DNA of 64,000 nucleotides, taken from assembly GCA_004020645.1 (NCBI GenBank), contig SAQL01000013.1:140546-204545 (forward strand), read 5' to 3'. Positions 26,312 through 34,077 of this stretch are shown piece after piece. The DNA is from Mesorhizobium sp. Its GTDB lineage: Bacteria > Pseudomonadota > Alphaproteobacteria > Rhizobiales > Rhizobiaceae. How positions within the stretch are numbered: the stretch's first letter is position 1; each line of letters starts with the position of its first letter. Under the pieces are notes generated by a model. That model did no database searches, was not told the origin of the DNA, and was given only the letters and a program-made list of their open reading frames with translations. The position numbers and the translations under genes were made by a program.

Positions 26312-27112
26312 CTATTTCCGCTTTCCGGCCTCCGAGCCGATGCTCTTGCGCAGCGCATCCATGATGTTGATCACATTGCTGCTGGGCGGTTGCTCGGCCT
26401 TGGCCTTGGCCGGAAGCTTCTTGCCCTTCTTCTTCGAGGCAATTATCTCCAGCAGCCGCGCCTGGACGGGATCTCCGGTCATGGCGGGATCCCACTGCCT
26501 GGTTCGCTCATCGATCAGGGTCGAGACCATATCCATCAGTTTCGGGTCAGGTTTGGCGTCTTCGATTTTGCCGAAATAATCCTCGGGATCGCGAACTTCG
26601 TCGCCATAACGCAGTGTCCACAGCACGATGCCCTTGCCTCGTGGTTCAAGCATGACGGCGCGCTCGCGGCGATACATGACCAGTCGCGATATTCCGACTG
26701 TCCCTGTCGACTGCATAGCATCGCGAATGACCGAGAATGCCTCCTCCCCGACCGGATCGTCAGGGGTGAGGTAATGGGGCTTGTCGTACCAGATCCAGCC
26801 GATGCTGTCGGCATCGACAAACATGTCGATATCGATGGTACGCGTGCTCTCCAGCGCAACTGCGTCGATCTCATCGTCCTCGAGCAGGACGTATTCGTCC
26901 TCGCCGCGCTGATACCCCTTCACCTCGTCGTCTTCAGTAACGGGCTTGCCGCTGACGGCATCGACATATTGGCTGACCACCCGATGCCCGCTCTTGCGAT
27001 TGAGCGTATGGAACCGGACCTTTTCGCTCTCGGTGGTAGCGGGTGTCATCGCGACCGGACAGGTCACGAGCGAAAGCTTCAGATAGCCTTTCCAGAAAGG
27101 ACGTGGCGCCAT
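26312..27112 (-). CDS. ku: Non-homologous end-joining protein Ku (second copy)
   Basis: A 266-residue Ku protein. It starts MAPRPFWKGYLKLSLVTCPV from an ATG at 27112 with a GAGGG site; a longer frame from 27337 lacks Ku resemblance and starts before the promoter. Core segments: HTLNRKSGHRVVSQYVD, PHYLTPDDPVGEEAFSVIRD, VMYRRERAVMLEPRGKGI and DERTRQWDPAMTGDPVQ. The C terminus has a short lysine-rich run (KKKGKKLPAKAKAEQ) and NVINIMDALRKSIGS. It differs clearly from the first Ku, so heterodimers are conceivable. It heads an operon with the LigC-like gene and is convergent with Ku1-LigD. Confidence 0.92.
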   Translation of the reverse strand: MAPRPFWKGYLKLSLVTCPVAMTPATTESEKVRFHTLNRKSGHRVVSQYVDAVSGKPVTEDDEVKGYQRGEDEYVLLEDDEIDAVALESTRTIDIDMFVDADSIGWIWYDKPHYLTPDDPVGEEAFSVIRDAMQSTGTVGISRLVMYRRERAVMLEPRGKGIVLWTLRYGDEVRDPEDYFGKIEDAKPDPKLMDMVSTLIDERTRQWDPAMTGDPVQARLLEIIASKKKGKKLPAKAKAEQPPSSNVINIMDALRKSIGSEAGKRK

Positions 27113-27142
27113 CGAGGACCCTCGGCAGGAGTAAAACAGTCG

Positions 27143-27168
27143 AACGCACCAGGGTGATCGATTGTTCC
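27143..27168 (-). promoter_or_regulatory. Candidate EcfG/RpoE2 promoter of the Ku2-LigC operon
   Basis: Read on the minus strand: GGAAC (27168-27164), 17 bases, CGTT (27146-27143). Full consensus. It ends 31 bases before the Ku2 ATG at 27112. Confidence 0.8.
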
Positions 27169-27234
27169 AGCAGCGTTTTTTTCGCGCGCACAAGGCTCGC
27201 AGCCAAGAATCCATCATTTTTCCGGTTCCGAGAA

Positions 27235-27259
27235 GGAACCGATGGGCGCAAGCGCAGTT
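27235..27259 (+). promoter_or_regulatory. Candidate EcfG/RpoE2 promoter for the solute-binding gene
   Basis: GGAAC at 27235-27239, 16 bases, AGTT at 27256-27259: one mismatch in the -10. It ends 41 bases before the ATG at 27301. Confidence 0.55.
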
Positions 27260-27300
27260 CGGGACAGACAAACAGCCCGGAGGCAGCAAGGACCATTTCA

Positions 27301-28401
27301 ATGTCGGAAGCGATCCGGATCGCAATTGGCGCGCCATTGTCGGGAAATGCGGCAGCGCTTGGCGCCGAGATGAAGCAGGCGATCGAGCTCGCGGTCGAGG
27401 AGCAGAACGCCGACGGTGGCATTGCAGGTTTTCCCGTCATGGTTGAGGGTGCGGACGATCGGGGAAACGTCGAGACCGGACGTCAGGTCGCCGACGATTT
27501 TTGCAGCCGGCCGGATCTGCTTGGCGTCGTCGGCCACTACAACAGCAATGTCACCATCGCCGCGGCGGAGATCTATGCCGCCCACGACGTCCCGATGATC
27601 ACGCCGATCGCTTCCGACACGGCGCTCACCGAGCGCTCTCTGCCGAATGTCTTTCGCTTCACCAACCGCGACGACCAGACCGGGGCAGCCATTGCCCGTC
27701 ATCTCCACGACGCCATGGGCAAGCGCCGCGCCGTCCTGGTCGAAACCGAAACCATGTACGGCCACAGCATGGGCCTCGCATTCTCGCGGGCATTTCTGTC
27801 GCTTGGGGGACGTATCGCGGAGCGGCGCACAGTTCGCGAAGGGAGCCGCGATTTTGACCCGCTGATCGCATCTCTGCGGGCCGATTTCGATCTGTTGTTC
27901 TACGGCGGCAGCTTCGAGGGTGCTTTCATCCTGCGAGCGATACGCCGTGCCGGTCTCGATCAGCTTTTCGCCAGCGGCGACGGCTGTTGGGACGCGGTGA
28001 ATTTCCTTGAGCCTGCAGGAGAAACCGCAACATTGGGTGAAGGCGTTCTTGTGCTGTCCGCCACGCCCGAAGTGGGTAAAGTCGCTGGTTCAAGCGATTT
28101 CGCCGCGCGCTACGCGGCGCTGTTCGGGCCGATCGGCAACTATGCCGTGAATTCCTACGATTCAGCTCGCGTGCTGATCGCTGCAATCAAGAACGCGATC
28201 ACTGAATCCAAAGGAATTCCGAGCCGGCGCGACGTTCTGACTGCGATGCGGAAGCTCCGCTTCAAAGGCATTGCCTATAGCGATCCCGTGCAGTGGGACG
28301 AAAAAGGCGACAACCTGGCCGCCGTCACGGCACTCAATGTCGTGGAAAATGGCCGATTTCGACAGGTTGCGGAAATCCCGCAGATGCAAAGGGTCGGATA
28401 G
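27301..28401 (+). CDS. Type I periplasmic-binding-fold protein without signal peptide (amino acid/amide type)
   Basis: A 366-residue protein of the leucine/amide/urea-binding family: IRIAIGAPLSGNAAALGAEM, AIELAVEEQNADGGIAG, GVVGHYNSNVTIAAAEIYA and YAVNSYDSARVLIAAIK. ATG 27301 has an AAGGA site. There is no signal peptide: the mature-type beta strand starts within five residues. An upstream extension is excluded by the promoter at 27235-27259 and is not signal-like. No permease or ATPase gene is adjacent. It may therefore act inside the cell as a sensor (as AmiC does) or be an orphan. Ligand unknown. Confidence 0.8.
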   Translation: MSEAIRIAIGAPLSGNAAALGAEMKQAIELAVEEQNADGGIAGFPVMVEGADDRGNVETGRQVADDFCSRPDLLGVVGHYNSNVTIAAAEIYAAHDVPMITPIASDTALTERSLPNVFRFTNRDDQTGAAIARHLHDAMGKRRAVLVETETMYGHSMGLAFSRAFLSLGGRIAERRTVREGSRDFDPLIASLRADFDLLFYGGSFEGAFILRAIRRAGLDQLFASGDGCWDAVNFLEPAGETATLGEGVLVLSATPEVGKVAGSSDFAARYAALFGPIGNYAVNSYDSARVLIAAIKNAITESKGIPSRRDVLTAMRKLRFKGIAYSDPVQWDEKGDNLAAVTALNVVENGRFRQVAEIPQMQRVG

Positions 28402-28603
28402 CTGCGGCCTCACGAGGGCCGCGGCAATTTTTACCAGGGTGAGATGAAACAATTGCCTCCGATCGCCGTTTCGTCAGCAAGACGAATTGGCGAGGAGGCG
28501 ATGATGGGTGCAGCCGGCCTGGAGGTTTTCGACAAGACGCTGCAGACCGCGAACATCTAGGCATGAGCTACGCACAGGTCCCGCCCTTGCAAAGGTGAAG
28601 ACA

Positions 28604-29293
28604 ATGTTTTTTGACGCGCCGAAATTCAGGGATCGAACGGATGCGGGGCGCCAGCTTGCGGCCGCTTTGACTGGGTTCGCGGCAAGCAATCCACTGGTGC
28701 TGGCGTTGCCGCGTGGCGGAGTGCCGGTTGGCTTCGAAGTGGCGAAGGCACTCCGTGCCCGGCTCGACGTGCTGCTTGTGCGCAAGATCGGCGCGCCGGG
28801 CCATTCCGAATATGGCATCGGCGCGGTCGTCGACGGGGAGAATCCGCAGCTCGTCCTCAACGAGGAGGCGATGGCTTTGGTCCAGCCGTCAGACGAGTAC
28901 GTCGAAGCAGAAAAACGGCGGCAACTTCTCGAAATCGAGCGCCGCCGAAACCTCTATCTCGGCAGCAGACCTGCGGCTTCGGTCCTGGGCCGGACCGTCA
29001 TCGTTGTCGATGACGGCATAGCGACCGGAGGCACGGTCAGAGTGGCGCTCAAGGCGCTAAGAAAGGATCGGGCCGCGCATGTTGTCTTGGCCGTTCCGGT
29101 AGCCCCCCAGGACACGCTGGACCTGATCAAAGCCGATGTGGACGAAGTGGTCTGTCTCGCCACGCCCGAGCCGTTTGTTGCGGTGGGCCGGTATTATAAG
29201 GATTTCGCGCAGACCGCGGACGCGGAGGTGATCCGGCTGCTTCATGAGGCAGAGCAATTCGAGAAAAAATCGTCGATGCGATCTGCCGGTTAA
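28604..29293 (+). CDS. Phosphoribosyltransferase family protein
   Basis: A 229-residue protein with a type I PRTase fold. The PRPP-binding loop is VIVVDDGIATGGTVRVALKA near residues 125-145; LALPRGGVPVGFEVAKAL and VRKIGAPGHSEYGIGAV match the group that is often annotated simply as 'phosphoribosyltransferase' and in some bacteria is joined to a dienelactone hydrolase-like domain. An AAGGTGA site precedes the ATG. The base substrate is unknown. The next gene follows after 29 bases and is probably co-transcribed. Confidence 0.85.
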   Translation: MFFDAPKFRDRTDAGRQLAAALTGFAASNPLVLALPRGGVPVGFEVAKALRARLDVLLVRKIGAPGHSEYGIGAVVDGENPQLVLNEEAMALVQPSDEYVEAEKRRQLLEIERRRNLYLGSRPAASVLGRTVIVVDDGIATGGTVRVALKALRKDRAAHVVLAVPVAPQDTLDLIKADVDEVVCLATPEPFVAVGRYYKDFAQTADAEVIRLLHEAEQFEKKSSMRSAG

Positions 29294-29322
29294 CTCATCG
29301 CCGACAGCCGAAAGAGCACGCC

Positions 29323-30087
29323 ATGGCTAAGAAGGACCGACAACAGATGGAGATCGTCGAGCGCGGCGATATTTTCTTTCTCTATCGCCCCAGGGTGGGC
29401 GAAACCGATCCAGAAAGTCTTTCTGACGTGCAGCGCTTCTTCGTCGTGCTGCGGCCGGAGCACGCGAAGAAGGTGCGGCTTCTCGTCGTCGGGCGCAAGC
29501 GGCTGCCCGATGCGCATGAGCACGAGCGCAACTGGGGTTTCGTCAGCGCGATTGCGGGTTCCGCTGCCGCGTTGGAGAAGGACCTCCGCGAAGAAACGTA
29601 TGACACCAAGACGCGCGGCCGGCAGCGTCTGCCTGCAGCACGCCCGGCGGGCGAAGGTCGTTATCTTGTCGCGCTGCTCAACGGACAGTTGCATCTCAGC
29701 TACGCACTCGAGCTTCCAGAGCGGCCATCCGAGGTGCAACGCGCCTTCAAGATCGCACCGCAGGCAAGCTTCGCGCTTTCGGTGAAGAATCCCGAAAAGC
29801 CCAGCCCTCCCGGTCTTGGATTGGAACAAGACCAGGAGCCGGATTATCCAGACAGGCTTCAGCGGGAGTTCCGCGGCCGCAGATTCGCTCGCGAGGACAT
29901 AAAGCTGCTTGACGTGCAGGGCGCTGAATTCATCCTTGTCGGCGCTCGAACCGATCCGGAAAAGGCCTACAATATCGACCTCGACGTCGAGAAAGAGGAT
30001 GAGCGCCATTCAGAGATGCTGCGCGAACTCAAAATGACCAAATCGCGCCATCCGATAGAACCGCTTTTCAGTGGCGAATGGGCCTGA
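29323..30087 (+). CDS. Conserved hypothetical protein
   Basis: A 254-residue soluble, charged protein without signal or membrane segments. Visible segments include ERGDIFFLYRPRVGE, DVQRFFVVLRPEHAKKVRLL, GRYLVALLNGQLHLSYALEL and GAEFILVGARTDPEKAYNID. I do not recognise a named domain. It follows the phosphoribosyltransferase closely and ends before a cluster of very small genes. The codon pattern is ordinary for the region, so it is a real gene. Confidence 0.8.
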   Translation: MAKKDRQQMEIVERGDIFFLYRPRVGETDPESLSDVQRFFVVLRPEHAKKVRLLVVGRKRLPDAHEHERNWGFVSAIAGSAAALEKDLREETYDTKTRGRQRLPAARPAGEGRYLVALLNGQLHLSYALELPERPSEVQRAFKIAPQASFALSVKNPEKPSPPGLGLEQDQEPDYPDRLQREFRGRRFAREDIKLLDVQGAEFILVGARTDPEKAYNIDLDVEKEDERHSEMLRELKMTKSRHPIEPLFSGEWA

Positions 30088-30162
30088 GCCCCACCGTCAC
30101 CGTGCCCTCCCCTTGAGCTCGCCAGCACCCTCTGAAACGGCAGGCCGCGGCGGGTTAGCCCG

Positions 30163-30378
30163 TCAGTCCCGCAAACGATTGGTGGTGTGATCCTGGCGCT
30201 GCTCGGTCGCGACCTGCTTGGAATCCAGACCGCGTTCCTTCGTATGCTGGGCCTTGTCGCGGTTGGACAGGACTTGATTTTCTTCGAGCTTGTCCTTTGG
30301 GGTCGTGCTCATAGCGCCTGTACCGGAACCCTTCCCCCGTGAACCCGCTCCAATGTGCTTCTTGCTACCTTTTGCCAT
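30163..30378 (-). CDS. Small hydrophilic protein
   Basis: A 71-residue, highly charged, glycine-rich protein (AKGSKKHIGAGSRGKGSG, then KDKLEENQVLSNRDKAQHT). No hydrophobic core is evident, so it is probably disordered. The ATG at 30378 has GGAG ten bases upstream; a longer frame to 30522 overlaps the neighbouring small gene and is rejected. Small disordered proteins of this kind are common in rhizobial general-stress regulons. Confidence 0.65.
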   Translation of the reverse strand: MAKGSKKHIGAGSRGKGSGTGAMSTTPKDKLEENQVLSNRDKAQHTKERGLDSKQVATEQRQDHTTNRLRD

Positions 30379-30394
30379 AGGCTTGCTCCAATTC

Positions 30395-30640
30395 TTAGTC
30401 GTCGGGACGTTTCTTGTGATGAACGCTCTCCTGATTTTCTCCGCGAAGGATGTTGCGGTCGTCAGGGTCGACAAGGTTGGGAGTCTTGGACCTGATTTCC
30501 GATCCCTTGCGCAGCGCTTCACGTTCCGCAGCTGATCGCTTCAGGTCCGCTTCTGCGTCGAAATCCTTGCTAGCGCCCTTCGTGTTCTCCCGCTTTTCAA
30601 TGATGCGCATTTGCTGCTCATGGGTCCTGCGTCCAGTCAT
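30395..30640 (-). CDS. Small hydrophilic protein
   Basis: An 81-residue, very charged protein (MRIIEKRENTKGASKDFDAE, LKRSAAEREALRKGSE, KTPNLVDPDDRNILRGEN), probably helical or disordered. The ATG at 30640 follows a clean GGAGG site. It lies 16 bases upstream of the next small gene on the same strand, so they are likely one unit. Farther upstream a GGAAC with TT 18 bases later (30805 downward) is a weak stress-promoter match. Function unknown. Confidence 0.65.
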   Translation of the reverse strand: MTGRRTHEQQMRIIEKRENTKGASKDFDAEADLKRSAAEREALRKGSEIRSKTPNLVDPDDRNILRGENQESVHHKKRPDD

Positions 30641-30876
30641 GGTTTCCTCCAATGTGCCTTGCATTCGATGCCCAAATCGCTGGCGTCAATCATCGACTTC
30701 CTGGTGTTTGCAGGGGCCACCGTCCTTACCGAAGCGGACCAATCGCGGGCCAGCGCGATCTGAGCATGTCTTATGGCGATAATGGCAGGGCGGCGGGATC
30801 GTTCCGAAACGGCGGTCGAAATAAACTGTCCATCGCCCTTCGGCTCCGGCTGCTCATCCACACCTGCCAAGATCCG

Positions 30877-31041
30877 TCAGTCTTTCTCCTCCTCGCGATA
30901 CAGGCGCTCGGTCGCCCGCTCGCTCTCCCTGCGTTCTGCGGGACCGCGGCGGCGTCGCGTGAGGAGTGCGTAGGCGATCAGGATTGCCAGTATCAAGGGA
31001 CCGCCTGCAACGACGAGCAACCACATGCTGTTCTCAAACAT
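30877..31041 (-). CDS. Small single-pass membrane protein
   Basis: A 54-residue protein: an N-terminal helix (MWLLVVAGGPLILAILIAYALL) followed by an arginine-rich, strongly charged tail (TRRRRGPAERRESERATE). The ATG at 31041 is six bases from an AAAGGAG site, better than the ATG two codons earlier. A candidate stress promoter lies just upstream. Function unknown. Confidence 0.7.
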   Translation of the reverse strand: MFENSMWLLVVAGGPLILAILIAYALLTRRRRGPAERRESERATERLYREEEKD

Positions 31042-31061
31042 GGCCATCTCCTTTCCTTCAC

Positions 31062-31087
31062 AACCGAGAAGGCGCCGAAACCGTTCC
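31062..31087 (-). promoter_or_regulatory. Candidate EcfG/RpoE2 promoter for the 54-residue membrane protein
   Basis: Minus strand: GGAAC (31087-31083), 17 bases, GGTT (31065-31062). One mismatch in the -10; it ends 21 bases before the ATG at 31041. Confidence 0.5.
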
Positions 31088-31098
31088 TGGCTCAGCCG

Positions 31099-31122
31099 CC
31101 AATCGCCAATGTCTGCGATTGG
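31099..31122. repeat. Perfect 8-bp inverted repeat
   Basis: CCAATCGC and GCGATTGG separated by eight bases. It lies in the 410-base divergent gap between the small membrane protein and the TPP enzyme, and could be an operator. No T-run follows. Confidence 0.4.
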
Positions 31123-31139
31123 CTGCCGACTCACCAAGC

Positions 31140-31198
31140 CTTCGTCATTCCCAGGGCGGAGGCAACGCGAAGCGGGGCATAGACCCTGGGATACGAAG
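31140..31198. repeat. REP-like intergenic palindromic element
   Basis: Imperfect inverted ends (left CTTCGTCATTCCCAGGG at 31140-31156, right CCCTGGGATACGAAG at 31184-31198) flank a GC-rich centre with GGGCGGAGG and GCGAAGCGGGG. This is the layout of a dispersed palindromic repeat seen in intergenic regions of Mesorhizobium-like genomes. The copy looks worn. Confidence 0.5.
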
Positions 31199-31333
31199 GG
31201 AGGTGTAGTTGCGAGCCCGCGAGCCCTGGCCTGAACCTCCAAACGCGGCCTCTTGCGGCGTTCTGCCAGGCAGAGGCTGAGGCCCCGCCTCTCAGGCAGC
31301 CGCAGCTCCTGTAACAACGGCTGCCGTTCCGAT

Positions 31334-31358
31334 GGAACATCCCGGCATCTCCATCGTT
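31334..31358 (+). promoter_or_regulatory. Candidate EcfG/RpoE2 promoter for the TPP enzyme
   Basis: GGAAC at 31334-31338, 16 bases, CGTT at 31355-31358: full consensus. It lies 93 bases before the ATG at 31452. Confidence 0.75.
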
Positions 31359-31451
31359 CGGCGACTGATCGCCGATGTCCGCGTCTGACGCCCCACGCCG
31401 CAGCGAGAGCTGCAGGCCCAGGACAAAAGCATACCAACACAGGAGGCAACC

Positions 31452-33197
31452 ATGCCCAACACTGCCGAGATCCTTGTCGACACATTGATCGCCTGGGACG
31501 TGCGCGTGATCTTCGGCCTGCCGGGGGACGGCATAAACGGCATCATGGAGGCACTGCGCACAAGGCAGGACAAGATCCGCTTCGTACAGGTGCGGCACGA
31601 GGAATCCGCGGCCTTCATGGCGACGGCCTACGCCAAATGGACCGGCAAACTAGGTGTCTGCCTCGCCACCTCAGGGCCAGGAGGCACTCATTTGCTCACC
31701 GGTCTTTACGACGCAAAACTCGACCAGGCGCCGGTCCTCGCCATAACCGGCATGCAATTCCACGACCTGATCGAGACGTTCACGCAGCAGGATGTGGATC
31801 TCACCCGTGTTTTCAGCGACGTCGCCATCTTCAACACGCAAGTGACCGACGCAGCGCATATGGAAAACGTTGCCGGCCTGGCCTGTCGTTCCGCGCTTGC
31901 GGGACGCGGCGTCTCCCATCTCTCGATAGCCAGCGACGTGCAGGAACAGACCTCGGCAAAGCGCTCGCCCCGCAACCTTCCAAGACACACGCCCGACCGG
32001 TGGTTCGAAGGAGACAAGCGACCCGACGAAGCCCAGCTCGCTCTTGCAGCTGACATTCTCAACACAGCCTCAAAGGTGGCGATACTCGCCGGGCGCGGGG
32101 CGCTGCATGCCCAGGCCGAACTCGAGAGGACGGCGCAGCTCCTCGCCGCACCCGTCGCCAAGGCTTTGCTCGGCAAAGCCGTCCTGCCGGACGATCACCC
32201 GCACGTCGTGGGCGGAATAGGCATATTGGGCTCGCTGACCTCGCAGGAGATCATGGAGGAATGCGAGGCGCTGCTGATCGTCGGCTCGACCTTCCCCTAC
32301 ATCGAATACTATCCCAAGCCGGGCAAGGCGCGCGGCGTGCAGATCGACCGCAATGCAGAGCGCATCGGCCTTCGCCATCCCGTCGAGGCCGGCCTCGTCG
32401 GCGATGCGGCCCTCACGCTGCAGTTGCTCAACGAAAGGCTGAAGCCAAAGCAGGACAGATCCTTTCTCGAAGATGCGCAGCAGAGGTTACAGCGCTGGCG
32501 CAAAATGATGGCCGAGGCGGAAAGCAGGGACGACGTGCCGCTCAAGCCGCAGCGCGTCGTCAAGGCATTCGGCGACCGAATGCCGGCCAATGCGATCCTG
32601 GCTAGCGATTCCGGTCAGAACACCGAACTTGCCGCCCGTCATATCGATATCAAGGCAGGACAGGATTTCGCCGTCTCCGGCTCGCTGGCATCGATGGCCT
32701 GCGGGCTGCCCTATGCGATTGCCGGCGGGATCGCCTTTCCGGGCCGGCCGATTTTCGCGGTTGTGGGCGATGGCGGGCTGGCAATGCAGCTTGGCGAATT
32801 TTCAACGGCCGTGCGTTACAAGATTCCGCTCAAGCTCCTGGTGATCAAGAACAACATGCTCAATCAGATCGCCTGGGAGCAGATGATGTTCCTCGGCAAC
32901 CCGCAATTTGCCTGCGAACTCCAGCCGATCGATTTCGCTTTGGCCGCTGAAGCCATGGGTGGCATCGGCTACAGCGTCACCCGGCCTGAGGACGTCGACG
33001 GGGTCCTTGATGCCGCGTTTGCCGCGGAAGGTCCGGTCATCATAGAGGCGGTCGTCGACGCGTTTGAACCCATGCTGCCGCCGCGCATGCCGGACGAATA
33101 TCGCAAGAACATGCGCACAGCGCTGCGGCAAACGCCAGGCCGTAAGGAAATCGAAGCAAACCTCGCTCGGGAGCCGCTGAAGACAATGATGGGCTGA
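31452..33197 (+). CDS. Thiamine-pyrophosphate enzyme, PoxB/pyruvate oxidase-like
   Basis: A 581-residue three-domain ThDP enzyme. The N-terminal Pyr domain has FGLPGDGINGIMEAL and the catalytic glutamate in VRHEESAAFMATAYAK; the middle domain has LAGRGALHAQAELE; the C-terminal PP domain has the metal-binding GDGGLAMQLGEFSTAVRY...N pattern. Overall it matches pyruvate oxidase/dehydrogenase (quinone) and acetolactate-synthase-like proteins. The start has CAGGAGG. The C terminus (RKEIEANLAREPLKTMMG) could not be classed as a membrane-binding helix. It should decarboxylate a 2-oxo acid such as pyruvate; the acceptor is uncertain. It has a full stress promoter. Confidence 0.85.
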   Translation: MPNTAEILVDTLIAWDVRVIFGLPGDGINGIMEALRTRQDKIRFVQVRHEESAAFMATAYAKWTGKLGVCLATSGPGGTHLLTGLYDAKLDQAPVLAITGMQFHDLIETFTQQDVDLTRVFSDVAIFNTQVTDAAHMENVAGLACRSALAGRGVSHLSIASDVQEQTSAKRSPRNLPRHTPDRWFEGDKRPDEAQLALAADILNTASKVAILAGRGALHAQAELERTAQLLAAPVAKALLGKAVLPDDHPHVVGGIGILGSLTSQEIMEECEALLIVGSTFPYIEYYPKPGKARGVQIDRNAERIGLRHPVEAGLVGDAALTLQLLNERLKPKQDRSFLEDAQQRLQRWRKMMAEAESRDDVPLKPQRVVKAFGDRMPANAILASDSGQNTELAARHIDIKAGQDFAVSGSLASMACGLPYAIAGGIAFPGRPIFAVVGDGGLAMQLGEFSTAVRYKIPLKLLVIKNNMLNQIAWEQMMFLGNPQFACELQPIDFALAAEAMGGIGYSVTRPEDVDGVLDAAFAAEGPVIIEAVVDAFEPMLPPRMPDEYRKNMRTALRQTPGRKEIEANLAREPLKTMMG

Positions 33198-33216
33198 CTG
33201 CAGGTTCCCTGGCGGG

Positions 33217-33531
33217 TCAGCCCCTGACGTAGGCGCCTGGCTGGCGGCGGCTCTTCGGAGCCTTAGCGTCCTTGGAACGCTCAGCGATCGACGGGCCGGC
33301 GCCGGATGTCTTTTCGGTCGCGGCACTGGGCGTGGACTGCCGGGGCGGGTTCTGCCCTTCGGACTGACGGGTCTTGTCCTCCACCTCGTCCTTCGACCGT
33401 GTCAGGCCCATCCCGCCGGCAGGCTTCTTGTTGGCGGCCGCCTCTTGGGAGAATTGATCCGACGCGTCCGCATCTTTCTTGGCCGGGTACTTGGTCGCAC
33501 CATGTTCGTAACGGGTCTCGTTTTCAGTCAT
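33217..33531 (-). CDS. Small hydrophilic hypothetical protein
   Basis: A 104-residue, charged, low-complexity protein (TRYEHGATKYPAKKDADAS, KPAGGMGLTRSKDEVEDKT, ERSKDAKAPKSRRQPGA). Probably disordered. The ATG at 33531 has a CGGAGA site. A GGAAC lies upstream at 33571-33567 (minus) but no matching -10 follows, so I do not call a promoter. It converges on the TPP enzyme gene. Function unknown. Confidence 0.65.
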   Translation of the reverse strand: MTENETRYEHGATKYPAKKDADASDQFSQEAAANKKPAGGMGLTRSKDEVEDKTRQSEGQNPPRQSTPSAATEKTSGAGPSIAERSKDAKAPKSRRQPGAYVRG

Positions 33532-33686
33532 GGCGTTCTCCGTGCCTCCTGCATTGCGGTTGATCAGTTCCAGGCTCCAACTGCCGCTTGCACTCCAGAC
33601 GGACGCTATATGCGACGCGTGCAGGACCGCACCGTCAAACGGACGAGGCTGCCGATATTCGGCGACGCTCAGGCGTCCTCCGTCAG

Positions 33687-33935
33687 TCAGGCCTCTTGCC
33701 ATGGCGTGTGAATGATATCGGCGCCCGGCTGCTCGTCGAACAGGACCGCGCAGCCGCGCTCCAGCGCCACCGGCGACAGGGCGTTGGCCACGATTTCGTC
33801 CGGCGAGATGAAATCCCCGGTCAGCACGCGTAACTCTTCCACGGCTTTGGCCATCGACACCAATCGCCCTACGGCGCGGTCGGTCGTGCAGGCGTCGATG
33901 ACGGAAACGAGATCGATCATTTCGAAGTGACCCAT
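33687..33935 (-). CDS. Conserved small protein, unknown function
   Basis: An 82-residue soluble protein (GHFEMIDLVSVIDACTTDRA, FISPDEIVANALSPVALERG, CAVLFDEQPGADIIHTPWQ). The second of two adjacent ATGs (33935) is well spaced from CGGAGG. It could be an alpha/beta fold; no family recognised. A full-consensus stress promoter lies upstream. Confidence 0.65.
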   Translation of the reverse strand: MGHFEMIDLVSVIDACTTDRAVGRLVSMAKAVEELRVLTGDFISPDEIVANALSPVALERGCAVLFDEQPGADIIHTPWQEA

Positions 33936-33972
33936 CATAGGCCTCCGCAAACAGCGTCCCTTCGCGGCTATG

Positions 33973-33998
33973 AACGTCGCAGCGATCAACAATGTTCC
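33973..33998 (-). promoter_or_regulatory. Candidate EcfG/RpoE2 promoter for the 82-residue protein
   Basis: Minus strand: GGAAC (33998-33994), 17 bases, CGTT (33976-33973). Full consensus, ending 38 bases before the ATG at 33935. Confidence 0.75.
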
Positions 33999-34077
33999 CC
34001 GGCCTGGTCAAACGGAGGCGAGCTTTCCGAACTTTGCCGCCAACGAATCGGCTTCAAGCGCAGTGCATGCTGCTAAT

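Noticed and set aside
30637..30870. Minus-strand 77-codon frame from TTG
   Set aside because: No ribosome site, overlaps the clear 81-residue gene start, no recognisable pattern.
33567..33571. GGAAC upstream of the 104-residue protein as a stress promoter
   Set aside because: No CGTT-like -10 at 16-17 bases and the site is too near the ribosome site.
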